In this document: positions 17,153-25,949 of the stretch, in pieces
How positions within the stretch are numbered: the stretch's first letter is position 1
Layout: the number at the start of each line of letters is the position of its first letter
Assembly (NCBI GenBank): GCA_016711505.1
Contig: JADJSV010000011.1
Location: forward strand, 1-64,000
Direction of reading: 5' to 3'
Source of the DNA: Bacteroidota bacterium
GTDB taxonomy: Bacteria; Bacteroidota; Bacteroidia; AKYH767-A; 2013-40CM-41-45
DNA: 64,000 nt
Notes under the pieces: generated by a model
The model's input: the letters and a program-made list of their open reading frames with translations, nothing else
What the model was told of the DNA's origin: nothing
Database searches by the model: none
Program-made: the position numbers and the translations under genes

Positions 17153-17722
17153 ATGAAACGTCTTGCCATTTTTGCGTCCGGTTCAGGTACAAATGCCGAA
17201 AACATAGCCTTACATTTTTTTGATCATAAACTGGCAGAAGTTTCTCTCATAGTTACCAATAATGCCAATGCCGGTGTGATCGAACGTGCAAAAAAATTCT
17301 CGATCCCGGTTTTGATTGTTTCCAAAAAAGAGTTTTCTGATTCATCGTTCATAGAGATTTTGAAGGACTGGCATATCGATATGATCATCCTGGCGGGATT
17401 TCTCTTGCTGGTTCCGACCACATTAATAGATGCTTTCAAGGGGAAAATTATCAATATCCATCCGGCCTTACTTCCTTTATTTGGTGGAAAGGGCTTTTAT
17501 GGAGCAAATGTTCATCAGAAAGTAATCGAAACAAAAAGTCTGATTTCGGGTATTACAATTCATCACGTGAATGAGTTTTTCGATGATGGCGAGATCATTT
17601 TCCAGGCCGCTTGTCATATCGACGCAGCAGATACTCCGGATACATTAGCCGGGAAAATTCATCACCTTGAGAAAATGTACTTTCCCGTGGTCATTGAAAA
17701 AATTGTTCAACAGCTTCCCTGA
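17153..17722 (+). CDS. purN: Phosphoribosylglycinamide formyltransferase
   Basis: A 189-residue formyltransferase that moves a formyl group from 10-formyl-tetrahydrofolate to GAR in purine synthesis. Visible are the N-terminal LAIFASGSGTNAENI, the folate and catalytic block IINIHPALLPLFGGKGFYG with its Asn and His, and the later GITIHHVNEFFDDGEII with the catalytic Asp. I chose the ATG at 17153. A GTG six codons earlier is in frame but lies in the promoter box. The next gene starts two bases after the stop, so purN and the histidine kinase are co-transcribed. Confidence 0.95.
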   Translation: MKRLAIFASGSGTNAENIALHFFDHKLAEVSLIVTNNANAGVIERAKKFSIPVLIVSKKEFSDSSFIEILKDWHIDMIILAGFLLLVPTTLIDAFKGKIINIHPALLPLFGGKGFYGANVHQKVIETKSLISGITIHHVNEFFDDGEIIFQAACHIDAADTPDTLAGKIHHLEKMYFPVVIEKIVQQLP

Positions 17723-17724
17723 TA

Positions 17725-20700
17725 ATGATAAAAAGATTGACCGCATTTAATCCGGTTAAATTTTCCCTCATACTTCTTTTCACTGCATTTGTAATTGCGG
17801 GCGGAGCCGAATATATTCAATATAAAACAGTCTATTCCGGACAAGCTCTGATTTCAAATGCCGAAAAGAAACTGATCGGACTTGAAAAGGAGATGAAGGC
17901 TTCTTTGAAAAAAATAAAGTCATTTGAAAAAGAAGATGAATTCCATAATTACTTTTTTCATAGCGGTTTCGAAAATATCGGCTTTAGCTTTTATGTTATT
18001 CAGAATGGAAAAATAATCTATTGGTCCGATAACGAACCTGTCGTAACTCCGGAAGATTTTAATTCCAATGAACAAGGAAAATTGTTGTCTTTGCCAAACG
18101 GAGATTTTCTTTTTTATTCTGAAACGTCAGCAGATAAAAAATTTGTCGGACTGATCATTCTGCGTCATAATTACGATTATGAAAATAAATATTTAGTAAA
18201 CGGATTCAATCAATCACTGGGATTATCTGCTTCTTTTGTAAACGACAAAGACGGAAAATTTCAATTTCATTTGCCTGACGGGAAAGTTGGTTACAATCTT
18301 CACTTTGAAAATATTTCTGATACTGAAAATGGTGTTGCTAAATATCTTTATTTTCTTTCAGTAATTCTTTGTCTGATCGCTTTACATATTTTATTCAGAA
18401 ACTATTTCCGAAGTTCCGTTCTTGCCGGAAGCGTTTTTGTATTAGTAGTTCTTTTACTCAGAACTCTGATGATCGCTTATAAAATTCCCGGAGAATTTTA
18501 TAAGCTTCAGATCTTTAGTCCGCAGTATTATGCCTCTTCCTTTTATTTTAATTCTCTCGGCGACCTGCTCATAAACGCTTCAATTTTTTTACTGATAGCG
18601 GTAAACTTATATCAATTCAGTAAAAAGATAAGAAGCACTTTAGGAAATATTTTTCTCGCATTGATCTTAGTATGCGCTCTTGCCGGAGGTTTTCACTCTC
18701 TTATCACCGGTCTGATCATAAATTCTCAGATCTCATTCGATGTGAATACTCCTTTAGAGATGAGCGAATTCAGCTTGTGGGCCTTTGCTGCAATTTCGAT
18801 TCTGCTGATCACTTTTTTGTTTTTTATTGCAACTGTACTGCGGTTATTTTCCGGATATAAAATTTCTACCGGACATGCATGGGTTGCAATTGCATTTTGT
18901 GCTTTGTATTCTTCGGTTTTATTAAATGAATTAAATTGTTTCAAAGAACGGGAAAGCAGAAAACTTCTTGCACAGAAAATTGGTGTCAGACAGGATCATG
19001 TTGCCGAATATTTATTTGATGAAGCCGGAAAAAAAATTGAATCAGACACTCTTCTCCCCCGATTAATTCAGCAGAAGGAAAACATTACCGCATACATCAC
19101 TCAGAAATATCTTAACGGATATCTTTCCAGATTTGAAAGCAACATCTACGCATTTCCGGCTAATGATACAAATTATGTTATCGATGGACGAACGCTTGCT
19201 AATTTTCAACAACAGGCAGATAATGGAAAACCAACTTTTGGGAGAAATCTTGTTTACCTTAACAATGACAATGGGAGATCATCTTATCTTGCATTTATAC
19301 CGATAGAGAGTAAGCAGCAGTCAGTATACACTATTGTAATTTTAATGAATGCACGATTCCTTCAAACTGAAGAAGGTTTCCCGGAATTATTCATGAGTGG
19401 ACAATCGCAGGAAAATATTTTTCCGAAAGAATATTCTTTTGCACGTTACAGCGATCTTTCTCTGATCTATGAATATGGAAGTTTTACCTATTCTCTTACC
19501 GATAAAGATTTCCGCAAGTCGCTCGATGAATTTACATTCATCGATCTGAATGGATACAACCATCTTGTTTACAGGATGAATGCCAACTCGGCCATTGTTG
19601 TAAGCCGACCGATAGAGAACATTTTTACATTGGTGACTCTGTTTTCATGGATGTTTGCTTTCTCAGGAATTACTGCCTTTCTCATCTATATTTTGTCGAT
19701 TGTACTTTCACCAAGTAGTTATTTTACCTGGAACCTCATGCGGAGGATTCAGGTGTCAGTTGTAGCTGTTGTTGTGTTAAGTTTTATTCTTGTCGGAGCC
19801 GGAACAGTAATTTACATCGATAAAAAATATCAGGACGATGAACGAAAGAGCATTTCAGATCAGGTAAATGCGCTATGGTTTATGATCAGTGAAGATGCTT
19901 CGGCTTATCTGAACGGACAAAATTATCCGGAATTATTCGGTGTACTTGATCGCATTGTGGGGAATACCAATATAGATTTCAATTTGTTCGATGCCGATGG
20001 TGGTCTTTTATATTCGTCACAACCGAAGATCTACAAGCAGAATATCGTTAGTCAGCGAATGAATCCTGAAGCATTATATGAGATCAGAAAAAATCAGTTA
20101 ACGCAATTTATCAATCCTGAGAATGCCGGACAATTGAAATACATTTCTGCTTATGCACCGATCACAGACAGAAATGGTGCTGTGAAAGCATATCTGAGTT
20201 TACCATATTTTGAAAAACAAAATGAATTGAATAAAGAAGTCTCGGGATTTCTTTCGGCCTTATTAAATATTTATGTGTTTCTACTTGCGATTGCTGTATT
20301 TGTAACTGTTGTGATTTCTTCGAGGATCACAAAACCACTTTTACTTATTCAGGAAAAAATGTCAGGCGTTCGCTTAGGATCAATCAACGAGAAGATTGCT
20401 TATCAGAAGAATGATGAGATCGGACAATTGGTTCATGAGTATAACCGGATGCTTGAAGAACTGGCATCCAGTGCCGATAAACTGGCGCAGAGTGAAAGAG
20501 AATCTGCCTGGCGCGAAATGGCCAAACAGGTTGCGCATGAGATCAAGAATCCATTGACTCCAATGAAACTTTCAGTGCAGCATTTGCAAAGAAATCTTCA
20601 GCATAAAGATGATAAGGATCGCGAATTTGTAAACCGGATCTCTGAAACGTTGATCCAGCAGATCGATACTTTGTCAGCAATTGCAACTTCGTTTTCTGAT

Positions 20701-21162
20701 TTTGCAAAGATGCCACAGGCAAAACCTGAGAAGCTCGACCTGCTTCAGATCATCACTCCGATCGCTGACCTTTACCGCGAAATCCCGAATCTTGAAATAA
20801 AATTGTCAGGTAATAATGAAGCACATTTTGTTCACGCAGATAAAGATCACCTGAATAGAATTTTCTCAAATGTTCTGAAGAATGCGCTTCAGGCAATTCC
20901 TGATGAACGAAAAGGGAAAATTACAATTGATATAAAAAATACTATAAATGATATTCGAATAGAGATTTCTGACAATGGTATTGGCATTCCTGACGATAAA
21001 AAAGACAAGATCTTTATCCCAAATTTCACAACAAAATCCAGTGGGACAGGATTAGGATTGGCCATGGTGAAGAATCTGGTGGAGCAATCTGGTGGGAAAG
21101 TCTGGTTTACAACAGAGGTCAATTCAGGAACTACATTCTATATTGATCTGCCTAAGGCCTGA
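17725..21162 (+). CDS. Large NtrY-like membrane sensor histidine kinase
   Basis: An 1145-residue histidine kinase. A membrane segment lies at 12-30, then an extracytoplasmic region, then a run of about six membrane segments (residues 210-400). A second extracytoplasmic part and further membrane segments follow near 635-660 and 675-695. A third sensor region ends in a membrane segment near 845-865. A HAMP domain follows (SRITKPLLLIQEKMSGVRLG). The H-box MAKQVAHEIKNPLTPMKLS carries H938, of the NtrY type; then come the N-box NVLKNALQAI, DNGIGIPDD and GTGLGLAMVKNLV. No response regulator is adjacent. Co-transcription with purN is probably only positional. Signal unknown. Confidence 0.9.
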   Translation: MIKRLTAFNPVKFSLILLFTAFVIAGGAEYIQYKTVYSGQALISNAEKKLIGLEKEMKASLKKIKSFEKEDEFHNYFFHSGFENIGFSFYVIQNGKIIYWSDNEPVVTPEDFNSNEQGKLLSLPNGDFLFYSETSADKKFVGLIILRHNYDYENKYLVNGFNQSLGLSASFVNDKDGKFQFHLPDGKVGYNLHFENISDTENGVAKYLYFLSVILCLIALHILFRNYFRSSVLAGSVFVLVVLLLRTLMIAYKIPGEFYKLQIFSPQYYASSFYFNSLGDLLINASIFLLIAVNLYQFSKKIRSTLGNIFLALILVCALAGGFHSLITGLIINSQISFDVNTPLEMSEFSLWAFAAISILLITFLFFIATVLRLFSGYKISTGHAWVAIAFCALYSSVLLNELNCFKERESRKLLAQKIGVRQDHVAEYLFDEAGKKIESDTLLPRLIQQKENITAYITQKYLNGYLSRFESNIYAFPANDTNYVIDGRTLANFQQQADNGKPTFGRNLVYLNNDNGRSSYLAFIPIESKQQSVYTIVILMNARFLQTEEGFPELFMSGQSQENIFPKEYSFARYSDLSLIYEYGSFTYSLTDKDFRKSLDEFTFIDLNGYNHLVYRMNANSAIVVSRPIENIFTLVTLFSWMFAFSGITAFLIYILSIVLSPSSYFTWNLMRRIQVSVVAVVVLSFILVGAGTVIYIDKKYQDDERKSISDQVNALWFMISEDASAYLNGQNYPELFGVLDRIVGNTNIDFNLFDADGGLLYSSQPKIYKQNIVSQRMNPEALYEIRKNQLTQFINPENAGQLKYISAYAPITDRNGAVKAYLSLPYFEKQNELNKEVSGFLSALLNIYVFLLAIAVFVTVVISSRITKPLLLIQEKMSGVRLGSINEKIAYQKNDEIGQLVHEYNRMLEELASSADKLAQSERESAWREMAKQVAHEIKNPLTPMKLSVQHLQRNLQHKDDKDREFVNRISETLIQQIDTLSAIATSFSDFAKMPQAKPEKLDLLQIITPIADLYREIPNLEIKLSGNNEAHFVHADKDHLNRIFSNVLKNALQAIPDERKGKITIDIKNTINDIRIEISDNGIGIPDDKKDKIFIPNFTTKSSGTGLGLAMVKNLVEQSGGKVWFTTEVNSGTTFYIDLPKA

Positions 21163-21492
21163 GGAAAAAATGTGGCTAAAGCCACTTTGTGTTCCTTATT
21201 CTTCTTCCGTCAGCTAAAGCAGACGGCAATAAAGCTGATACTTTCCTTAATTGAATTAGCCAAGACTAATGAGATTAAAATTGACACCTTCCTTTATTGA
21301 ATATGCTATAGTTGACGGCAATAAAGTTGACAATTTCTATTATTGATTCGCATAGCGCCACATTTTATTGCCATCAGCATTAGATGAAATTATTTATTGC
21401 CGGCAGCTTTAGCTGAACATCTTTATTGGCGTCAGCTTTAGCTGACGGATAGAAAAAGAAGTAGTTTCCTGGCTTTAGCCACATCAATCTAG
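21163..21492. repeat. Large imperfect inverted repeat built on TGGCTAAAGCC and CAGCTTTAGCTG
   Basis: ATGTGGCTAAAGCCAC near 21170 faces GGCTTTAGCCACAT near 21473-21486. Inside them, CCGTCAGCTAAAGCAGACGG with CAATAAAGC faces TTTATTGGCGTCAG and CTTTAGCTGACGGATAG. Several GACGGCAATAAAG and TTATTGCCGGCAGC words are scattered between. The whole gap could fold into one extended cruciform. It follows the histidine kinase stop by about seven bases. Confidence 0.85.
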
Positions 21493-21557
21493 CTGAAAAA
21501 AAGATGTTTATCTTTCTTCAATTTTTAAACTAAACAAGAAATACAAGCCTGAACATA

Positions 21558-21583
21558 TTGGATAAATAACATTACTATCTTTG
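21558..21583 (+). promoter_or_regulatory. Candidate promoter before the B12-binding gene
   Basis: TTG at 21558 and TATCTTTG at 21576-21583, an exact TAnnTTTG -7 box, separated by 15 bases, slightly short. A leader of about 70 bases follows. Confidence 0.5.
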
Positions 21584-21657
21584 TCCCAAACCTTTCGAAT
21601 CTCGAATCTCAGATCTCGATTTATAAATTCAACCCTTCGAATAACCCCGACAAAAAA

Positions 21658-22074
21658 ATGAATCGTCCGATACGCGTATTAATTGCAAAAGTCGGTCTCG
21701 ACGGACACGATCGTGGCGCAAAAGTCATTGCATCTTTTCTCCGTGATGCCGGAATGGAAGTGATCTACACCGGCCTCCGCCAGACTCCCGAAATGGTTGT
21801 CAATGCTGCACTACAGGAAGATGTGGATGTGATAGGTGTTAGTATTTTATCCGGCGCACACATGACTGTATTCCCAAAGATCATTACACTGATGAATGAG
21901 AAAAAGCTTGACAATGTTCTATTGACCGGCGGCGGAATCATTCCGACAGATGATATGAATAAACTGATGGCTCTCGGCTGCGGAAAGTTATTCGCTCCCG
22001 GAACTGATACGAAGGAAATTATTAGGTATATAAAGAATGAAGTTGAATTGAAACGGGGGAATATTAATATTTGA
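21658..22074 (+). CDS. Stand-alone cobalamin-binding (B12) mutase small subunit
   Basis: A 138-residue cytoplasmic protein equal to the C-terminal B12-binding domain of methylmalonyl-CoA-type mutases. The cobalamin histidine motif DxHxxG is DGHDRG (D15, H17, G20), followed by GVSILSGAH and LLTGGGIIPTDD, which bind the cofactor tail, and GCGKLFAPGT near the end. By family it would pair with a separate large subunit to isomerise an acyl-CoA. No large subunit is in the window. The enoyl-CoA hydratase gene follows on the same strand after a hairpin repeat, which suggests a link to acyl-CoA metabolism. Confidence 0.92.
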   Translation: MNRPIRVLIAKVGLDGHDRGAKVIASFLRDAGMEVIYTGLRQTPEMVVNAALQEDVDVIGVSILSGAHMTVFPKIITLMNEKKLDNVLLTGGGIIPTDDMNKLMALGCGKLFAPGTDTKEIIRYIKNEVELKRGNINI

Positions 22075-22090
22075 CTATAGACTTACCCAT

Positions 22091-22154
22091 AAATTCAGTT
22101 TGAGTTTGAAGTGTGAAACGACCACACTCCACACTTCAAACTCAAACTGAATTT
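22091..22154. repeat. CAGTTTGAG-type hairpin repeat, copy 2 (perfect arms)
   Basis: The arms at 22091-22115 and 22130-22154 are 25 bases long and perfectly complementary. The left arm begins AAATTCAGTTTGAGTTTGAA and the loop is 14 bases. It lies between the B12-binding gene and the enoyl-CoA hydratase gene, starting 16 bases after the stop. Confidence 0.95.
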
Positions 22155-22200
22155 AAGAGTAGTTTCAAGAAAAAAAGCACCAATAATCCATTTACAAACA

Positions 22201-22971
22201 ATGTACACAAACATCCTCACAGAAACCCAATCAAATACTTGTATCATCACAGTAAATCGTCCCGATAAACTGAATGCCCTCAATCATGAGACCATTCAGG
22301 AAATTGGAAAGGCTGTTGCTGCTGCAGAAAAAGACAACGATGTTTATGGAATTATCATCACCGGTAGTGGAGCAAAAGCATTTGTTGCAGGTGCTGATAT
22401 TTCAGAGTTTTCAAAATATACTGTTGAAGAAGGAAAAAAATTAAGCGCCGACGGGCAAAAAGTTTTTAAGTCGATTGAACTATGCAGTAAACCTGTGATC
22501 GCTGCAGTGAATGGTTTTGCATTGGGCGGAGGTTGCGAACTTGCAATGAGTTGTCATATGCGCATTGCATCCGACAATGCAAAATTCGGTCAGCCGGAAG
22601 TGAAACTTGGATTGATTCCAGGATATGCCGGAACACAACGACTTGTGCAATTGATCGGTAAAGGAAAAGCGATGGAGTTATTGATGACAGCCGATATGAT
22701 CGGTGCCGGAGAAGCACATACTCTGGGACTTGTCAATTATGTAACTGCTCCTGCAGAATTAATGTCAAAGACATTCGAGATCCTCAATAAGATCTATGCT
22801 AACGGTCCCCGTGCGGTTGCAGGAATTATTAATTGCGTTGATGCTTTTTTCCAGGACGGTGTTGATGGTTCAGCTTTTGAAATTGAAGAGTTTGGAAATT
22901 GTTTTGGAACTGATGGATTTGTTGAAGGGGTTGATGCATTCTTAAATAAAAGAAAAGCGAATTTTCGGTAG
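22201..22971 (+). CDS. Enoyl-CoA hydratase/isomerase family protein
   Basis: A 256-residue crotonase-fold enzyme, hydrating trans-2-enoyl-CoA to 3-hydroxyacyl-CoA. The oxyanion-hole stretches AFVAGADISEF and FALGGGCELAM are present, and both catalytic glutamates of true hydratases are found: E113 in GGGCELAMSC and E133 in QPEVKLGLIPG. Length and C-terminal helices are normal. Presence of both Glu residues favours a hydratase such as a crotonase or FadB1-like enzyme over an isomerase. It is preceded by a B12-dependent mutase subunit, so fatty, branched-chain or propionate-type acyl-CoA breakdown is the likely context. Confidence 0.94.
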   Translation: MYTNILTETQSNTCIITVNRPDKLNALNHETIQEIGKAVAAAEKDNDVYGIIITGSGAKAFVAGADISEFSKYTVEEGKKLSADGQKVFKSIELCSKPVIAAVNGFALGGGCELAMSCHMRIASDNAKFGQPEVKLGLIPGYAGTQRLVQLIGKGKAMELLMTADMIGAGEAHTLGLVNYVTAPAELMSKTFEILNKIYANGPRAVAGIINCVDAFFQDGVDGSAFEIEEFGNCFGTDGFVEGVDAFLNKRKANFR

Positions 22972-23000
22972 AGTGTCACGGAAAAAATCAAGAGTTATTT

Positions 23001-23208
23001 TTCTCCCGCTGATTGCGCAGATAAATACGCAGATAAAATCGCAGATTTTGTGTTCCTTAAATTCGCTAGTATTGAATTGATCTAACTCTAAAATCAAAAG
23101 ACAGACAATAAAGTAATGATAAATTTCGAGCAGCATAAATTTTGATGAAGCCCGATCTGCGTATTTATCTGCGCCTTCATCTGCAAAATCTGCGGGAGAA
23201 AACACACA
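23001..23208. repeat. CGCAGA-type repeats, copies 2 and 3, facing each other
   Basis: TTCTCCCGCTGATTGCGCAG and ATAAATACGCAGAT on the left face ATCTGCGTATTTATCTGCGC and ATCTGCGGGAGAAAA on the right, about 100 bases apart, forming an inverted pair with nearly full complementarity in the outer arms. The region between is AT-rich without a gene. Confidence 0.85.
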
Positions 23209-23248
23209 GCTATTTATTCACATAGCATTAATGGTTCTGATCTCGAAG

Positions 23249-23299
23249 AGATCTCCGCGGATTTTCTGCGTGCTCTGCGCAACTCTGCGGGAAATAATC
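23249..23299. repeat. CGCAGA-type repeat, copy 4
   Basis: ATCTCCGCGGATTTTCTGCG followed by TGCTCTGCGCAACTCTGCGG and GAAATAA. Nearly identical in word order to the copy at 35.6 kb, which also starts at a GAGATCTC-like word. Confidence 0.85.
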
Positions 23300-23340
23300 A
23301 TTACTGATACAAACCCGCACTGTAATTTGATTAAAAGCTC

Positions 23341-23402
23341 TGCAGTTTGAGTGTGTAGTATGAAAAGCTCACACCCCACACTACAAACTCAAACTGAATT
23401 TA
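23341..23402. repeat. CAGTTTGAG-type hairpin repeat, copy 3
   Basis: GCAGTTTGAGTGTGTAGTAT faces ACACTACAAACTCAAACTG and then AATTTA. Its right end supplies the stop codon of the NUDIX gene: in that gene's direction it reads TAAATTCAGTTTGAG, the same 15 bases as at the left edge of copy 2. Confidence 0.9.
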
Positions 23403-23927
23403 GGAGTTTACCCAAACAGCACCCAGAATCGTCTTCACATCTTCAAACCTATCTAGGTCCATTAACTCATCGGCTGTGAATTCAACGATCTCAATATCTT
23501 CATCACCAACTCCACCGCCTTTGGAAATTTTCTGATCAACATCAACATAGAACAAATGCATTTTTTCAGTACTCGCTCCGGGAGAAGAATAGAAACTATA
23601 TAAGAATCGTACATCGTCTTTGTTTACTGAATATCCAAGCTCTTCAGCGATCTCACGGATGATACAATCTTCCAGCGAAGAGTCTTCTTTGTCGACCATT
23701 CCTGCTACCAGTTCGATAAGATCTTTCTTTGCACCAAGACGATATTGTTTTACAAAAAGGTATTTGTCGGTTTCTTTATTGAACACTACTGCGCAAACAG
23801 AATCACCACGTTCAAGGCATTCATAGATCTCTTCCGACTGATCGTTACTGTTCTTAATGGTGTATTTATTTACTTTAAGAAACTTGCCATCATATGCAAC
23901 TTCTTCAGCAGTGATTTTCTTAGACAT
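23400..23927 (-). CDS. NUDIX hydrolase, ADP-ribose or GDP-mannose pyrophosphatase type
   Basis: A 175-residue NUDIX hydrolase that cleaves a nucleoside diphosphate-sugar. The NUDIX box is GMVDKEDSSLEDCIIREIAE followed by ELGY, one residue longer than the standard spacing. The downstream SFYSSPGASTEKMHLFYVD with its Pro-Gly is typical of the NudF/NudK branch acting on ADP-ribose or GDP-mannose. I chose the ATG at 23927; an in-frame TTG seven codons upstream lies inside the promoter box. Transcribed divergently from the acylphosphatase gene with only 45 bases between the starts. The substrate is not certain. Confidence 0.9.
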   Translation of the reverse strand: MSKKITAEEVAYDGKFLKVNKYTIKNSNDQSEEIYECLERGDSVCAVVFNKETDKYLFVKQYRLGAKKDLIELVAGMVDKEDSSLEDCIIREIAEELGYSVNKDDVRFLYSFYSSPGASTEKMHLFYVDVDQKISKGGGVGDEDIEIVEFTADELMDLDRFEDVKTILGAVWVNS

Positions 23928-23945
23928 AAGTTTTATATATTTCGA

Positions 23946-23953
23946 CAAAAGTA
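23946..23953 (-). promoter_or_regulatory. -7 box TACTTTTG of the NUDIX gene
   Basis: Exact TAnnTTTG on the minus strand, 18 bases before the ATG, giving a leader of only about a dozen bases. It lies in the 45-base gap shared with the divergent acylphosphatase gene. Confidence 0.55.
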
Positions 23954-23972
23954 CAACTCAATTTTGTTAAAG

Positions 23973-24248
23973 ATGAAAGCAATTCATTTAGTTATTCACG
24001 GCCGGGTACAAGGTGTTTTCTTCAGAAAGTACACCTTCGACAAAGCAAACGATTTAGGGCTCAAAGGTATGGTGAGAAATTTGCCCAACGGAGACGTAGA
24101 AATCATTGCAGAGGGTAGGGAAGAGGTATTGAAAGAATTTGTTGATTGGTGTTATAAAGGTTCGCCGGCTTCAAAGGTGAGTTCTGTTGATATGAAGTAC
24201 ATAGTATATTCAGGGCATAAAGCATTCTCAATAGAAAATAAACCTTAA
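23973..24248 (+). CDS. acyP: Acylphosphatase
   Basis: A 91-residue acylphosphatase that hydrolyses carboxyl-phosphate bonds. The phosphate-binding loop HGRVQGVFFRKY with the catalytic Arg and the GMVRNLPNGDVEI stretch with the catalytic Asn are both present, followed by VDWCYKGSP. Length matches the family. The start at 23973 gives the normal N-terminus (MKAIHLVIHGRVQG); longer in-frame extensions upstream run into the divergent gene and are not credible. The stop codon TAA is part of the perfect palindrome that follows. Confidence 0.95.
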   Translation: MKAIHLVIHGRVQGVFFRKYTFDKANDLGLKGMVRNLPNGDVEIIAEGREEVLKEFVDWCYKGSPASKVSSVDMKYIVYSGHKAFSIENKP

Positions 24249-24313
24249 GAACACAAGTTCACAAAAAGAACACGGACTAATTCCGTGTTCTTTTTGTGAA
24301 CTTGTGTTCTTAA
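24245..24313. repeat. Perfect 32-base-arm palindrome overlapping the acyP stop
   Basis: The arms 24245-24276 and 24282-24313 are perfectly complementary around a 5-base loop (CTAAT). The left arm starts TTAAGAACACAAGTTCACAA and is composed of the words GAACAC and GTTCAC. It contains the acyP stop TAA. It would form a very stable 3' hairpin, but without a T-tract directly after it. Confidence 0.96.
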
Positions 24314-24431
24314 GTGTTTAAATGGTTACCAACGCCCACCCCTTGAAAAATAAACTCCAACCCCATCCGTTCACTAACTTCCTTTCCCCACTTTTGCCTT
24401 CCAGTTACACTTCGAATCCCGAACAGAAAAA

Positions 24432-25949
24432 TTGAGCATCTATAAAAAACTAGCCGGCCAAACCGCCATTTACGGACTAAGCAGTATTGTTGGAAGGCTA
24501 TTGAATTATCTCTTAGTTCCGATTTACACTCGCGTATTTGAAGCCGGAGAGTATGGGGTTGTTACACAACTGTATTCTTTCATTGCTCTGATGACTGTCT
24601 TATTTACTTATGGCCTGGATGTTTCTTTCTTCCGATATTTCCAGTCTGAAAAAGGAAATCCTAAAGTATACTGCACTTCATTGATCTCCATTATTTTTTC
24701 ATCAGTCGTTCTTGGTGGATTGATCATTCTTTTTGCTCCGCAACTTTCCGGATTAATAGGTAGTCCTGATACAGCGCCTGTAGCAGGACAAAGTCCTATG
24801 GTCTATATCGCTCTCTTTGCAGGAGTACTTGCATTCGATGCCATATCTGCAATTCCGTTTGCAATGCTTCGTCAGCAAAACCGCGCGAAGCGATTTGTTT
24901 TCATTCGACTCGTTAGCATTTTTGTAAATATCGGATTGAATGTTTTCTTCTTTCTCATTTGTCCATGGATACTAAAATCAAATCCTGATTCATTCATCGC
25001 CTCAATATATTATCCTGATTTCGGTGTCGGTTATGTTTTTGTTTTCAATGCAATTTCATCTCTCATTGTTTTGGTCATGCTACTTCCGGACTTTTTAAAA
25101 ATCGAATGGTCATTCGATACAAAACTCTGGAAAGAAATGATGATCTATTCTTTTCCATTGATGATCGCCGGACTTGCAGGTATGATCAATGAAACATTCG
25201 ACAGGGTTCTTATTCCTTATCTCATCGCAGATAAATCCACTGCAATGGCTCAGTTAGGAATTTATGGAGCATGTTATAAACTTTCTATTTTAATGACGCT
25301 CTTTATTCAAACCTTCCGTTACGCTGCCGAACCTTTCTTTTTCAGTCATTCCACAAAAGAAAATCCGCAGAAAACTTATGCAGATGTTATGCATTACTTC
25401 GTTATCGTTTGTGCTTTCATCTTTCTGGGAATAATGCTCTTTATGGATTTCATTCAGACATTTATCGGAAAAGATTACCGCTCCGGACTTCCGGTAGTTC
25501 CGATTCTGTTGATGGCGAATCTATGTCTGGGAGTATTTTACAATCTCTCCATCTGGTATAAACTAACATCTAAAACACGTTGGGGTGCTATTCTGTCTTT
25601 GATCGGTGCAGTCATCACTCTTGTTTTCAATTTCGCGCTAATACCTTCAATGGGCTACATGGGTGCGGCATGGACTACTCTGATCTGCTATGCGTTGATG
25701 ATGATCATCTCCTATTTCCTTGGACAAAAAGTTTATCCGGTGCCATACAGGATTGGCCCGTTCTTTTACTTCATAGCGATATCAATAGTGTTATGGCTTG
25801 CCGGCGATCTTATTCATACATCAATTCAACCCGGAAAAGTCTTTTACGTACTAATTAATTGTTTCATACTGCTCATCTTCATAATTTTAGCATACCTTCA
25901 AGTGAGGAATAAAAATGGTTACCTTCGCAAGGTTTCAGAGGAAAAATGA
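24432..25949 (+). CDS. Polysaccharide flippase (Wzx/oligosaccharide flippase family)
   Basis: A 505-residue inner-membrane protein with about fourteen hydrophobic segments over its whole length, of the MATE-like polysaccharide transport family. The N-terminal LAGQTAIYGLSSIVGRLLNY and LVPIYTRVFEAGEYG are characteristic. It would flip lipid-linked oligosaccharides across the inner membrane; the substrate is unknown. The only plausible start is a TTG, since the next ATG is about 50 residues inside the protein. Its stop overlaps the dut start by four bases (ATGA), so translation is coupled. It opens the conserved envelope cluster. Confidence 0.9.
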   Translation: MSIYKKLAGQTAIYGLSSIVGRLLNYLLVPIYTRVFEAGEYGVVTQLYSFIALMTVLFTYGLDVSFFRYFQSEKGNPKVYCTSLISIIFSSVVLGGLIILFAPQLSGLIGSPDTAPVAGQSPMVYIALFAGVLAFDAISAIPFAMLRQQNRAKRFVFIRLVSIFVNIGLNVFFFLICPWILKSNPDSFIASIYYPDFGVGYVFVFNAISSLIVLVMLLPDFLKIEWSFDTKLWKEMMIYSFPLMIAGLAGMINETFDRVLIPYLIADKSTAMAQLGIYGACYKLSILMTLFIQTFRYAAEPFFFSHSTKENPQKTYADVMHYFVIVCAFIFLGIMLFMDFIQTFIGKDYRSGLPVVPILLMANLCLGVFYNLSIWYKLTSKTRWGAILSLIGAVITLVFNFALIPSMGYMGAAWTTLICYALMMIISYFLGQKVYPVPYRIGPFFYFIAISIVLWLAGDLIHTSIQPGKVFYVLINCFILLIFIILAYLQVRNKNGYLRKVSEEK

